Assembly (NCBI RefSeq): GCF_007858285.1
Contig: NZ_VFIL01000009.1
Location: 218,973 to 282,972, forward strand
Reading direction: 5' to 3'
Source: Pseudomonas brenneri
GTDB lineage: Bacteria; Pseudomonadota; Gammaproteobacteria; Pseudomonadales; Pseudomonadaceae
Length of the DNA stretch: 64,000 nucleotides
A model generated the notes under the pieces. The model made no database searches. It was given only the letters and a program-made list of their open reading frames with translations, and was not told the DNA's origin. Positions 27,356 to 35,806 of the stretch are shown here, piece by piece (positions within the stretch are counted from its first letter, which is position 1; each line of letters begins with the position of its first letter). A program made the translations under genes and the position numbers.

Positions 27356-28738
27356 ATGAACACCCGTATTGCAGAGCAGAGCATTACCGCTTACCTGTCC
27401 GGCCACGCGAGTAGTGGTGAGCAAGCCGAGGCCATGCCGGACTTTCTCAAGTTGCCGTTACGCCAACGCCATCGCTTGCTGCAGGAACAGCCCCAACTAC
27501 AACAACAGTGGGCCCGACAGTACAACCACTGGGCCGGCTGGGCCGACAACCAATACCGTTGCCTGGTGTCGAGTGTGATCGACGACAGTGCAATGTTCCG
27601 CCTGGGGGTCAAGGATACGGTCGACGTGGCGGGCATGCCGACGCGCCTGGGGCTGCGCAGCTATCGCCACTACCCCGAAGTTTCGGCCAGCGCCCTGTGT
27701 GGTTTGCATCCCGAGGTGCGCACCCTGTTCAAGGTCGCGACCACCGAACTCAATATCGGCTTTGGCTGTGGTGCCCGTAATCCGTTGTACCCCTCCATTG
27801 ACCCGTCGGGCTCCAGCACCGGTTCGGCGGTCTCGGTGGCCGCCCACTTGTGCGATATCTCCTTGGGCACCGATGTGCTCGGCTCCGTGCGTTGGCCCGC
27901 GGCCCATTGCGGCATGGTCGGGCTGCGCATGACCCACAAGGCTTCTAATCTGGACGGCGTATTTCCGCTATCACCCTCCATGGATGCGCTGGGCTGGGTC
28001 ACCCGCACCGCCGATGACCTGGATTTCCTGATGCCCAGGCTCGGCCTGGAGCAACACCTGGGCCAGCAGAGACCGCTGGCGGACACCTACCGGATTGGCG
28101 TGTTGAGCCACATCGACGAGGGCGTCACCAGCACACCGATGCTTGACATGATGAAGCAGGCCAAAAGCCTGCTGGCCGACCTGAACATGCCTCAAGTCGC
28201 CGTGCAATTGCCTGAACTGTGGGACTGCCGCGGTGCCGCCTGGCAGTTGTGTGCCCGGGACGCGTGGCTGGCTTCGAAGGTCTGGCGTGATGTATTCGAT
28301 ACCGAACTGCATTGGTCGACCCAGGCGGCTCTTGACGTTGGCGCCGGTGTTACAGACAGCGAGCACCTGCAGATAATCGAGCGTATGCACTCGGTACGGG
28401 CTGGGATCGAAGGCTGCTTCGAGGACGCCGCGGTGGACTTCGTGGTGTTCCCCATCGACCCTTGCCGGCCTTTCGATATCCGCAACCCACAGCCGGGGGA
28501 TTCGACCATTCCGTGCCCGACCGACCCGGACTACGGGCAAAAAATCGGCTTCACCCCGTTGGCCAGTTTCAGCGGCCTGCCGGCCATCACCTTGCCGATC
28601 ATCCTCAGTGCCGACGGCAAGGCACCCCTTGCCTTACAGATCATGGGGCGCCGCGACAGCGAGCTGCAATTGATTGACCTGGCCAAACGGCTTGAAGCGT
28701 TACGCGGTCCGTTACCTGCTGCTTCAACCGAACGATAA
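27356..28738 (+). CDS. Amidase-signature hydrolase
   Basis: Predicted 460 aa. The amidase-signature triad is visible: Lys of GVKDTVDV near residue 86, the cis-Ser of PSGSSTGSA near 154 and the nucleophile Ser of GTDVLGSVRWPA near 177. This family hydrolyses or transfers amide bonds (for example GatA, indole-acetamide hydrolase, AtzE). The motif T in place of G within GSSTGS is unusual but tolerated. ATG at 27356 lies 5 bases after the previous stop with AGGGAA upstream. Its pairing with an asparagine synthetase-like gene suggests that formation and removal of an amide both occur in the pathway, which is inference. Confidence 0.85.
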   Translation: MNTRIAEQSITAYLSGHASSGEQAEAMPDFLKLPLRQRHRLLQEQPQLQQQWARQYNHWAGWADNQYRCLVSSVIDDSAMFRLGVKDTVDVAGMPTRLGLRSYRHYPEVSASALCGLHPEVRTLFKVATTELNIGFGCGARNPLYPSIDPSGSSTGSAVSVAAHLCDISLGTDVLGSVRWPAAHCGMVGLRMTHKASNLDGVFPLSPSMDALGWVTRTADDLDFLMPRLGLEQHLGQQRPLADTYRIGVLSHIDEGVTSTPMLDMMKQAKSLLADLNMPQVAVQLPELWDCRGAAWQLCARDAWLASKVWRDVFDTELHWSTQAALDVGAGVTDSEHLQIIERMHSVRAGIEGCFEDAAVDFVVFPIDPCRPFDIRNPQPGDSTIPCPTDPDYGQKIGFTPLASFSGLPAITLPIILSADGKAPLALQIMGRRDSELQLIDLAKRLEALRGPLPAASTER

Positions 28739-28750
28739 GGATCATCTGAT

Positions 28751-30586
28751 ATGTGTGGAATTACTGGTTGGGTCGATTTTTCGAGAGTCCTGACAGACCA
28801 ACTGCCGGTGGTGCGCGAGATGACCGCCAGCCTCGCCCGACGCGGCCCGGATGCCGAAGGTATCTGGCAGGGCCAGCATGCCTTGCTGGGGCATCGGCGC
28901 CTGGCGATCATTGACTTGAGCGGCGGCGCGCAGCCGATGACGTTTACCACGGCGGGTGGCGCCACGGTGGCGCTGGTGTACACCGGTGAGGTGTACAACT
29001 ATGTCCAATTGCGCGAGTCCTTGCGCAAGGCCGGGCATCAGTTCAATACCCAGAGCGACACGGAAGTGGTACTGCACGCCTATCTGGAGTGGGGCGAGCA
29101 CTGCGTGGATCACCTCAACGGCATGTTCGCCTTTGCCATTTTCGATGAGCGCCACGGACGTTTCCTGCTGCTGCGCGATCGCCTGGGGGTCAAGCCGCTG
29201 TTCTATGCCTCGCTGGACTCGGGCCTGTTGTTCGCCTCGGAGCCCAAGGCCATCCTCGCCCACCCGCAGTTCCAGCACTCGCTGGACGTCGTGGGCCTGG
29301 TGGATGCGTTGTCCCTGTCCAAGGCTACCGCGCAGACCCCATTCAAGGGCATTCGTGAGTTGCCTGCGGGCCATCGCTTGCAATTGCTGGCCGGGCGGGC
29401 GCCGTTGGTGCAGCGTTATTGGTCGCTGGAGCGTTGCGAACACACCGACAACGAGGCGCAAACGGTGGAGAAGACCCGCGCCTTGCTGGAGAAGGCTCTG
29501 GGTGAGCAACTGTATGCTGACGTGCCGGTGTGTACGCTGCTTTCCGGTGGCCTGGACTCGACCATTCTCACTGCCATGGCCCAAAAGAAATTGCAGGCAG
29601 AGCACGGGCGAGTGGTTAACTCGTTTTCCGTGGACTTTGTCGGCCAGGCCGAGCAGTTCCGCGCTGATACGTTCCGTCCGGATCGCGACCAACCCTTCGC
29701 CCTGGCGGCGGCCGAAGCCATCGGCAGCCATCACCAGACGATCCTGATCGACAACCAGGAACTGGTGGATGAGGCCGCGCGGCAATCGGTGTTCAGGGCC
29801 AATGATTCGGCCCAGACCTTCGGCGATGTGGATACCTCTCTGCACTTGTTGTTCAAGGCCATTGGCGAGCATTCCACCGTAGCCATTTCCGGTGAGGCGG
29901 CGGATGAGGTGTTTGGCGGTTATGCCTGGTTTCGCGATCCTCAGGCCCTGGAAGCCCAGCGCTTTCCCTGGCTGTCGCGCATGCAGCTGTTGCAGAGCGA
30001 AATGATCAACCCGGACTTCAACAAACTCTGTGATTTTACCGAGTACCAGCGCGCCAGTTATGGCCAGGCGGTGGACAGTGTCGAACACCTGAGTGGCGAC
30101 AGTCTTGAGGAGCGCAAGATGCGTGAGGTCTGCCACATGCATTTGCATCGCTGGCTGCCGATCCTGCTGGATCGCAAGGATCGCTTGAGCATGTACGCCA
30201 GCCTCGAAGTGCGGGTGCCCTTTACTGACCATGAGCTGGTTCATTACGTCTACAACGTGCCGTGGAGCATCAAGGGCAAGGACTGCGTGGAGAAGTGGTT
30301 GCTCAAGCAAGCCTGCGCCGACCTGGTACCGGCTGCCATACTGCAGCGCAAAAAGAGCCCGTATCCGACGTCAGCCAACCTCGCTTATGAGCAGTTCCTG
30401 CGTGGCCAGACCCGGGCGCTATTGCAGCAAGCGGATAACCCGGTGTTCCAGATTATTGATCGCACTCACCTGCGTCGCGAGCTTGATCAGCCGATGAGTC
30501 ATTTCAACTCTCAACTCAAACGCAATAATCTGGAAACGGCCCTGTCCCTTGCGGCGTGGCTGAAGGATTACAAGCTGGCGCTTTAA
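28751..30586 (+). CDS. Asparagine synthetase (glutamine-hydrolysing) AsnB-like amidotransferase
   Basis: Predicted 611 aa. It starts MCGITGW, placing the class II glutaminase nucleophile Cys at position 2, with RRGPDAEG near 30. The ATP-binding SGGLDST loop is near residue 260, in CTLLSGGLDSTIL. Full-length AsnB enzymes make asparagine, but copies inside biosynthetic clusters often amidate a pathway carboxylate or, as beta-lactam synthetases, cyclise one. It ends the seven-gene operon and its stop overlaps the stop of the convergent LysR gene by four bases (TTAA). Confidence 0.9.
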   Translation: MCGITGWVDFSRVLTDQLPVVREMTASLARRGPDAEGIWQGQHALLGHRRLAIIDLSGGAQPMTFTTAGGATVALVYTGEVYNYVQLRESLRKAGHQFNTQSDTEVVLHAYLEWGEHCVDHLNGMFAFAIFDERHGRFLLLRDRLGVKPLFYASLDSGLLFASEPKAILAHPQFQHSLDVVGLVDALSLSKATAQTPFKGIRELPAGHRLQLLAGRAPLVQRYWSLERCEHTDNEAQTVEKTRALLEKALGEQLYADVPVCTLLSGGLDSTILTAMAQKKLQAEHGRVVNSFSVDFVGQAEQFRADTFRPDRDQPFALAAAEAIGSHHQTILIDNQELVDEAARQSVFRANDSAQTFGDVDTSLHLLFKAIGEHSTVAISGEAADEVFGGYAWFRDPQALEAQRFPWLSRMQLLQSEMINPDFNKLCDFTEYQRASYGQAVDSVEHLSGDSLEERKMREVCHMHLHRWLPILLDRKDRLSMYASLEVRVPFTDHELVHYVYNVPWSIKGKDCVEKWLLKQACADLVPAAILQRKKSPYPTSANLAYEQFLRGQTRALLQQADNPVFQIIDRTHLRRELDQPMSHFNSQLKRNNLETALSLAAWLKDYKLAL

Positions 30587-31521
30587 CTGAGCTGGGTGGC
30601 CAGTGTCTTTTCAACCTGGGGGGCGGCGCCGAAATCGAGCATGGATATGAAACTGTCCATCAAGGGTGATTCGTTGTGGGTGTTCCACGTCATGTAGAGG
30701 CCGATTGCCGGGTTGGGGGACGCGGTGACTGGGTAGATCCGGCGAAACAACACCTTGTCGCGCATGATCGAGTTGGCAATCGACTCGGGCACCAGGGCCA
30801 CGCCGAAGCCACAGGCCACGAGGCCGATCAAGGTATGGATCTGCGCGGCCTCCTGGACCACCTTGGGATAAAAACCGGCGGCTTCACACAAGGCAATGAG
30901 CTGACTGTGATAGCCGGTGCCCAGGGCTTCCGGGGTGAACACGAAGTCTTCCCCGGCGAAATCCCTCAGGTCGATCTGGCCATCCCGCGCCTTGGGATGA
31001 TGAGTGGGCATTGCCATCACGATCTCTTCATCCAGCAGCAGGCGCGACTCGACGTTTTCCGCCGAGATTGGCAACTTGCGCATGAACGCGATATCCGCTT
31101 CCCCCGAAAGGATTGCCTTGGCCTGGCTGGAGGACGGCATCTCCTTGATGATCAGTTGGACCTTGGGAAAGGTTTCTCGGAACTGGCGCAGGGTACTGAG
31201 CAGCGACTCGTAGTAGGCGATCGATACGGCGGTTACGGTCAGTTTGCCCGCGATGCCTTCGGACACCTGGCGCGCGTGTTCGATACCCAGCTCCAACTCC
31301 TTGAGGGTGCTGTAGGCCGCATTCAGGAAAGCACCGCCGGCAGGGGTCAGTTTTACTCCGCGCTTGTTGCGGGTGAACAGGCTAAACCCCAGTTTGTCTT
31401 CCAGGCGATTGATGGCCTGGCTCAAGGGTGGCTGGGCCATGTGCAGGCGAATAGCGGCCTTGTGAAAATGCAGCTCTTCAGCCACGGCGATGAATTGGCG
31501 CAGCAGGCGGGTTTCGATCAT
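30583..31521 (-). CDS. LysR-family transcriptional regulator
   Basis: Predicted 312 aa. The N-terminal winged helix-turn-helix is clear (MIETRLLRQFIAVAEELHF, with MAQPPLSQAINRLE as the recognition region), and the remainder is a periplasmic-binding-like effector domain with GKLTVTAVSIAYYE near 90. It is transcribed divergently from the SDR gene at 31823 and convergently with the biosynthetic operon. It therefore most probably controls the SDR-SMP30 pair and itself, and possibly the biosynthetic operon. The effector is unknown. Confidence 0.92.
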   Translation of the reverse strand: MIETRLLRQFIAVAEELHFHKAAIRLHMAQPPLSQAINRLEDKLGFSLFTRNKRGVKLTPAGGAFLNAAYSTLKELELGIEHARQVSEGIAGKLTVTAVSIAYYESLLSTLRQFRETFPKVQLIIKEMPSSSQAKAILSGEADIAFMRKLPISAENVESRLLLDEEIVMAMPTHHPKARDGQIDLRDFAGEDFVFTPEALGTGYHSQLIALCEAAGFYPKVVQEAAQIHTLIGLVACGFGVALVPESIANSIMRDKVLFRRIYPVTASPNPAIGLYMTWNTHNESPLMDSFISMLDFGAAPQVEKTLATQLS

Positions 31522-31822
31522 TTCTTCTGTTCCTTCATTTGAATTGATCAGGGGAGGGCAATGTTACCGGCTATTGGACGCTCGATTGAGTGTTAAATAC
31601 CGTTATTTGATATTTTGGATCCGGATTTTACAAGCCTATTCAGCAGGCCTAAATGCCATGGGGAAGTTCATGGATGGGGGGAGACAGGTGAATATTCTTT
31701 AATGCTTCACAAGAGTTAAACGTTAACTTGATATAGGGTAAGTATCAATTTGCGCCGTCGTTAGTATTAAACAAGCCAGATATTCATTGTTAAGGTGAGG
31801 TGATAATCAAGAGGAAGAGCCA
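31522..31822. promoter_or_regulatory. Divergent lysR-SDR control region with palindrome
   Basis: The 301 bases are AT-rich. AAATACCGTTATTT at 31595-31608 is an inverted repeat of AAATA with a four-base centre, of the kind bound by LysR proteins near their own promoters. A second imperfect symmetry surrounds 31715-31750. The GAGGAAGAGCC box upstream of 31823 is the ribosome site of the SDR gene. Confidence 0.5.
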
Positions 31823-32668
31823 ATGAACTTTACAGGTAAAACAGCGGTTGTAACGGGCGCTGGCCGAGGGTTGGGTTTTATTTATGCCCAAGAGTTGGCG
31901 AAATTGGGCGCCAATGTGGTGATCAGTGATGTTGGCTCGGATAACCTGGGTGCGGGGACCGATGCCTCGATTGCCATGGACGCTGCGCGAACGCTTCAGT
32001 CCAAGGGGTTTAGCGTGGTTGGCCACCATGGCGACCTTTCCACGGAGCAGGGTTGCCAGCAGTTGGTAGAGACGGCCATCAAGGCGTTTGGGCAACTCGA
32101 TATCCTGATTCACAACGCCGGTTGGGTGGGTTATCAATCTATTGAAGATGCGGATGCAACTTTCATTGGGCGAGCGGTGGATATCAATATCTATACGCCT
32201 GTGTGGTTATGCAAGCATGCCTGGAAACACCTCAAAAAATCTGCTGCTGCGCGGGTGGTGCTGACTTCATCGGATCGGGCGATGTACCAGCAATATGCAC
32301 AACCCGGCCTGACGGCGTATGCCGCAGGTAAAATGGCGCAACTGGGTATTATGAATGCACTGAGTATGGAAGGTGCAGAGGCGGGCATCCTGGTCAATGC
32401 GGTATCGCCGGTGGCCAAGACCCGTATGTGGGGCGTGAAGGGCGAGCCGGAAAACCTCAAGCCCGAATGGGTAGCCCCTGGCGTGATCTTCTTGGCGTCG
32501 CAGCAATGCCAGGACACCGGCTATATCCTGCGCGCCAGCAATGGCCAATTTACGGCCACACGGTTTGCCGAGAACCCGGGTGTCGACTATCCCGTCGATC
32601 TCGCCCGGATCAGCGCAGCCAGCGCCGAGCAAGTTGCTCAACAGTGGGACCACATCAAGGAGTGCTGA
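31823..32668 (+). CDS. Short-chain dehydrogenase/reductase
   Basis: Predicted 281 aa. The Rossmann motif TGAGRGLG is at residue ~11, NAG near 94 and the catalytic YxxxK in LTAYAAGK near 165-170, with SSDRAMY before it. The arrangement recalls SDRs related to hydroxyacyl-CoA dehydrogenase domains of peroxisomal multifunctional enzymes. It is followed 3 bases later by an SMP-30-like gene and controlled from a shared region with lysR. It may act on a catabolite or late pathway intermediate. Confidence 0.88.
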   Translation: MNFTGKTAVVTGAGRGLGFIYAQELAKLGANVVISDVGSDNLGAGTDASIAMDAARTLQSKGFSVVGHHGDLSTEQGCQQLVETAIKAFGQLDILIHNAGWVGYQSIEDADATFIGRAVDINIYTPVWLCKHAWKHLKKSAAARVVLTSSDRAMYQQYAQPGLTAYAAGKMAQLGIMNALSMEGAEAGILVNAVSPVAKTRMWGVKGEPENLKPEWVAPGVIFLASQQCQDTGYILRASNGQFTATRFAENPGVDYPVDLARISAASAEQVAQQWDHIKEC

Positions 32669-32670
32669 AA

Positions 32671-33555
32671 ATGTCTGCTCAGGAAGAGCTACGTCTTTTT
32701 GCATCGTGCCAGGCCGACCTGGGCGAAAGCCCGGTCTGGGACGAAGCCCAAAACAGTTTGTTATTCGTGGATATCAGTGGCGGGCAGATCAATGCCCTGG
32801 ATCAACAGGCCAACCTCACGCGACTGTATGAGTCGCCTTCGCGGATCGGTGCGTTGGCGTTGACCCAGAAGGGCAATCTGATTTTTGCCCAGAATGCCGG
32901 GGTTGCTATCCTCGACCGCACCAGCCTGCGGGTTATCCATAACTCCAAACTGGCCATCACCCTCTCGTCCTATCGTTTCAACGATGGTGCTTGCGACCCC
33001 CAAGGGCGTTTTGTCACCGGCTTGATGGATGAAGGGCACAGTCGAAGCACCGGCAAGCTCTATCGCTACGATGCCGGCTTGAATGCCTCGGTGATGCTGG
33101 ATCACATCAGTCTGCCCAACGGCCTGGCCTGGTCGATCGACGGCACCGAGCTTTTTTTTGTCGACTCAGTGGCCTGTACCATTTACCGCGCCCGTTACCC
33201 GGCCAACGGCAGTTACCTGGAACAAGTGGCAGTGTTTGCCCAGACACCTGCCGAACTGGGCCGCCCGGATGGCCTTGCGCTGGACACGGAGGGCGGCCTT
33301 TGGGTCTGCCAGTTCAACGGCGGCTGCCTGCTCAGGTACGACCGTAACGGCGTCTTGACCCAGACCTTGCCAGTGCCAGTACCGCGCCCCACAAGTTGCT
33401 GCTTTGGCGGGCCGGACATGCGTACCTTGTTCATTACCACCGCCAAGTTCGGCATGTCGGCCGCCGAGCAGGCGGACTTCCCGGAAGCGGGAAATATTTA
33501 CAGTATCCGGTTGCCTGTCCCCGGTGTTCCTCGCCACCGTTTCAAAGAGCTGTGA
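32671..33555 (+). CDS. SMP-30/gluconolactonase-like hydrolase
   Basis: Predicted 294 aa six-bladed propeller. Metal-site positions of the family are recognisable: Glu in LGESPVWDE near 16, Asn in LPNGLAWS near 148 and Asp in RPDGLALD near 197. AAGGAG lies upstream of ATG 32671. Relatives hydrolyse sugar lactones or other lactones. With the SDR it forms a dehydrogenase-then-lactonase pair typical of sugar or sugar-acid oxidation, which is inferred. Confidence 0.87.
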   Translation: MSAQEELRLFASCQADLGESPVWDEAQNSLLFVDISGGQINALDQQANLTRLYESPSRIGALALTQKGNLIFAQNAGVAILDRTSLRVIHNSKLAITLSSYRFNDGACDPQGRFVTGLMDEGHSRSTGKLYRYDAGLNASVMLDHISLPNGLAWSIDGTELFFVDSVACTIYRARYPANGSYLEQVAVFAQTPAELGRPDGLALDTEGGLWVCQFNGGCLLRYDRNGVLTQTLPVPVPRPTSCCFGGPDMRTLFITTAKFGMSAAEQADFPEAGNIYSIRLPVPGVPRHRFKEL

Positions 33556-33566
33556 GCCCAGTGGCA

Positions 33567-34034
33567 TCAAGGGCGTGGCAGGCCTGTAGGAATCAGTGAG
33601 TAATCGGTCAGTGTCATGACCTTCTCTTGAATCTCCCCCACCATCGCGCCGTGCTCTGCGGCGCTTTTTGCCTTGATGGCCGACCATTCCTGGTCGGCCA
33701 TTAATTTTTCCCATCCCTGGCGCATCACGTTGGCATCCGGCCACTTGATCAGATAGACAAATTCGGTGCGCTGGTCGGTCTTGGTTTCCCACAAGGCAAT
33801 GATGTCGAACCCATAGCGAGTCATGATCCGCATGGCGTGATCGCGGAATCGCTCATGAAATGCGGCTTTGTTGGTCTCGAAAATCTCGTAGATACGCAAT
33901 TGATAGACGGCGTCTTGTTTCTTGGCCGGCACGGTTGTTTCCACCGGGCTGGCGTGGGCAGTCAGTGAGGGCATGAACAGGCCTGCGAATGTCATGAGGT
34001 GGAAAGCCAATAGCGTGGTTTTAAGTCCCGCCAT
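33567..34034 (-). CDS. NIPSNAP-like dimeric alpha-beta barrel protein, exported
   Basis: Predicted 155 aa from ATG 34034 (AGGAT upstream). A signal peptide spans about residues 1-28 (MAGLKTTLLAF..., ending THA). The mature part has the NIPSNAP pattern, YQLRIYEIFETNKAAFHERF then GFDIIALWETK, WPD and MRQGWEKLM. The family fold is the ferredoxin-like barrel; members act as small-molecule binding or catalytic dimers. A 21-base palindrome lies 103 bases upstream. The export signal is unusual for this family and stands out. Confidence 0.75.
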   Translation of the reverse strand: MAGLKTTLLAFHLMTFAGLFMPSLTAHASPVETTVPAKKQDAVYQLRIYEIFETNKAAFHERFRDHAMRIMTRYGFDIIALWETKTDQRTEFVYLIKWPDANVMRQGWEKLMADQEWSAIKAKSAAEHGAMVGEIQEKVMTLTDYSLIPTGLPRP

Positions 34035-34136
34035 GATTGATCCTGCCGCAAGAATGAGGGAGGGGCCGCTGATGCGGGCGATGCATGGATATTTGGGGAG
34101 CGGGAAGGCTTTGTATAATATTTTTTGCCTGACCGT

Positions 34137-34157
34137 TTGAGACGCGGCAGGTCTCAA
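34137..34157. promoter_or_regulatory. Palindromic operator-like site upstream of NIPSNAP-like gene
   Basis: TTGAGAC and GTCTCAA form perfect 7-base arms around a 7-base centre. A TATTAT box on the minus strand lies downstream near 34117. This looks like a TetR- or GntR-type operator overlapping a promoter. Confidence 0.55.
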
Positions 34158-34218
34158 TGGATGCGCAAATCGATCGTCATTCACTGGGCTTACAAGGAAA
34201 CGGTTGTGAACCGTAGAA

Positions 34219-34245
34219 AGCAAAAAACCCGCACTAGGCGGGTTT
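34219..34245 (-). terminator. Rho-independent terminator of tRNA-Phe
   Basis: On the minus strand AAACCCGC/GCGGGTTT stem followed by T6 and lying about 45 bases past the tRNA 3' end. Confidence 0.8.
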
Positions 34246-34290
34246 CTTGGGTGCTTTCAGGTGTGCTTGGCATCACCTGAAAACGAAAGG

Positions 34291-34366
34291 TGGTGCCCAG
34301 AGACGGAATCGAACCGCCGACACGGGGATTTTCAATCCCCTGCTCTACCGACTGAGCTATCTGGGC
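34291..34366 (-). tRNA. tRNA-Phe(GAA)
   Basis: A 76-base cloverleaf with encoded CCA: acceptor GCCCAGA/TCTGGGC, D-loop AGCTCAGTCGGTAGAGC, anticodon loop TTGAAAA (anticodon GAA) and T-loop GTTCGAT. In Pseudomonas tRNA-Phe next to yggX and mutY is a frequent border of variable regions, and the 20-34 kb accessory genes lie on its 3' side. Confidence 0.97.
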
Positions 34367-34376
34367 AACGGGGCGC

Positions 34377-34405
34377 ATTAAACGGGTTTTTCAGGGGGTC
34401 GTCAA
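34377..34405 (-). promoter_or_regulatory. Sigma-70 promoter of tRNA-Phe
   Basis: Minus-strand TTGACG and TTTAAT are 17 bases apart, and a GC-rich discriminator follows, as in stringently controlled stable RNA promoters. Confidence 0.75.
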
Positions 34406-34469
34406 GCAAGTTTTCAAAAAATATTTAATTATTACCGTCGCTTACGTGCCGACCCCGGTTTTTGATCAA

Positions 34470-34742
34470 TTATTGAGCAGGCGGCACGTAGCCGTCAGCC
34501 TTGGCGTAATCCTCGCCGGAAAAGTACTTGTCCATCTCGCCTTGAAGATATTTGCGATCTTCGGCGTTCATCATGTTCAGGCGTTTTTCGTTGATCAGCA
34601 GGGTCTGGTGCTTCTGCCAGTCGGCCCAGGCCTGGGCGGAGACATGGTCGAAAATGTCCTGACCCTTGGCACCCGGGAACGGGGCGCGCTCCAGGGCAGG
34701 CAGTTCTTTGTGGTATTTGCGGCACATGATGGTGCGGGTCAT
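34470..34742 (-). CDS. yggX: Fe(2+)-trafficking protein YggX
   Basis: Predicted 90 aa, the usual length of the YggX family. It begins MTRTIMCRKYHKELPAL with the conserved Cys at position 7 and has the KLYINEKRLNMM-type motif, here LLINEKRLNMMNAEDR. It protects Fe-S clusters under oxidative stress. It overlaps the mutY stop by four bases, as in other pseudomonads, and MutY is itself an Fe-S enzyme. Confidence 0.97.
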   Translation of the reverse strand: MTRTIMCRKYHKELPALERAPFPGAKGQDIFDHVSAQAWADWQKHQTLLINEKRLNMMNAEDRKYLQGEMDKYFSGEDYAKADGYVPPAQ

Positions 34743-35806
34743 GACGAAACTCCTGCGTTCAATACATCGGCCGCGCGCTTCAGCAGTTTTTTTACCGGGG
34801 CGGCAAGGCCCAGGCGCGGCGGGGTGGCGAGGTTATACCAGAGCCAGTCGGCCTCGGCCACGTGATGGGCCGATTCCTCGACCCGGACCAGCCAGGGTTC
34901 GATAGCCAACTGGAAATGGCTGAAGGTGTGGACCAGCCCAGGCAGCGCTTGCTGCTTGCCCAGCGCCAGTGAGTGCTGGTTGGCCAGGTGTTCCAGGTCA
35001 TTCAGGTCGTCCAGTTCCGGCAAGCTCCACAACCCGCCCCACAGGCCCGTAGACGGGCGACGGTAAAGCAGGATCGCGCCCTCATGGTTGGCCAGCAAGG
35101 GCATCAGCGTGCGCTTTTGCGGGATGGTCTTGCGTGGCTTGGGGATCGGGTAGCGGGTCTCCAGGCCCAGCATGTGCGCTTCACAGCCCTTTTCCAGCGG
35201 GCACAGCAGGCAGCTGGGCTTGCTGCGGGTGCAGAGGGTGGCGCCCATGTCCATCATCGCCTGGGTGTAGGCGTTGACGCGATCGTGCGGGGTAAAGCGC
35301 TCTGCGGTGGCCCACAGCTGCTTGGCGACCTTGGGCTCGCCCGGATAGCCTTCCTGGGCGGTAAAGCGCGCCAGCACGCGCTTGACGTTGCCGTCGAGGA
35401 TCGGCGCGCGCAGGCCCATGCTGAGGCTGGCGATGGCGCCAGCGGTGGACAGGCCGATACCGGGCAGCTCGGTGAGCTTCTCGACATCGCGGGGAAACTC
35501 GCCGCCGTGCTCGGCGACGACGATCTTTGCGGTCTTCTGCAGGTTGCGTGCGCGGGTGTAGTAGCCCAGCCCGGTCCACAGGTGCAGCACTTCATCTTCC
35601 GGTGCGGCCGCCAGGGCTTCGACCGTTGGCAGCGAGGCCATGAAACGGTCGAAGTAATTGAGTACGGTGCTGACCTGGGTCTGTTGCAGCATGATTTCCG
35701 AGACCCACACCCGATAGGGGGTGATGCCCTGCTGCCAGGGCAGGTCATGGCGACCGTGCTGGTCGTACCACTCCAGTATGGCCGCTGAAAATTGCTCGTT
35801 CCTCAT
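34739..35806 (-). CDS. mutY: A/G-specific adenine glycosylase MutY
   Basis: Predicted 355 aa. The HhH-GPD domain shows MLQQTQVSTVLNYF near 40 and the catalytic Asp in ILDGNVKRVL near 138. The [4Fe-4S] ligands follow the C-x6-C-x2-C-x5-C pattern at ~192-208 (CTRSKPSCLLCPLEKGC). The C-terminal third is the NUDIX-like domain that recognises 8-oxoG. Its ATG overlaps the asmA-like stop (ATGA), so the three genes asmA-mutY-yggX form an operon. Confidence 0.97.
   Translation of the reverse strand: MRNEQFSAAILEWYDQHGRHDLPWQQGITPYRVWVSEIMLQQTQVSTVLNYFDRFMASLPTVEALAAAPEDEVLHLWTGLGYYTRARNLQKTAKIVVAEHGGEFPRDVEKLTELPGIGLSTAGAIASLSMGLRAPILDGNVKRVLARFTAQEGYPGEPKVAKQLWATAERFTPHDRVNAYTQAMMDMGATLCTRSKPSCLLCPLEKGCEAHMLGLETRYPIPKPRKTIPQKRTLMPLLANHEGAILLYRRPSTGLWGGLWSLPELDDLNDLEHLANQHSLALGKQQALPGLVHTFSHFQLAIEPWLVRVEESAHHVAEADWLWYNLATPPRLGLAAPVKKLLKRAADVLNAGVSS

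Noticed and set aside
28742..30310. 522-codon open frame antisense to asnB
   Set aside because: Shadow of a GC-rich gene: the plus frame encodes a complete AsnB with all motifs, while the minus translation is His/Gln/Arg-rich without known motifs.
20827..30586. Phenazine biosynthesis cluster
   Set aside because: Class II DAHP synthase is shared, but phzA/B, D, E, F and G homologues are missing.
20827..30586. Tabtoxin or other known beta-lactam cluster based on AsnB-like gene
   Set aside because: No tblA/tabA-like genes, no dapC/D-type genes; AsnB appears full length with Cys2, unlike the beta-lactam synthetases.
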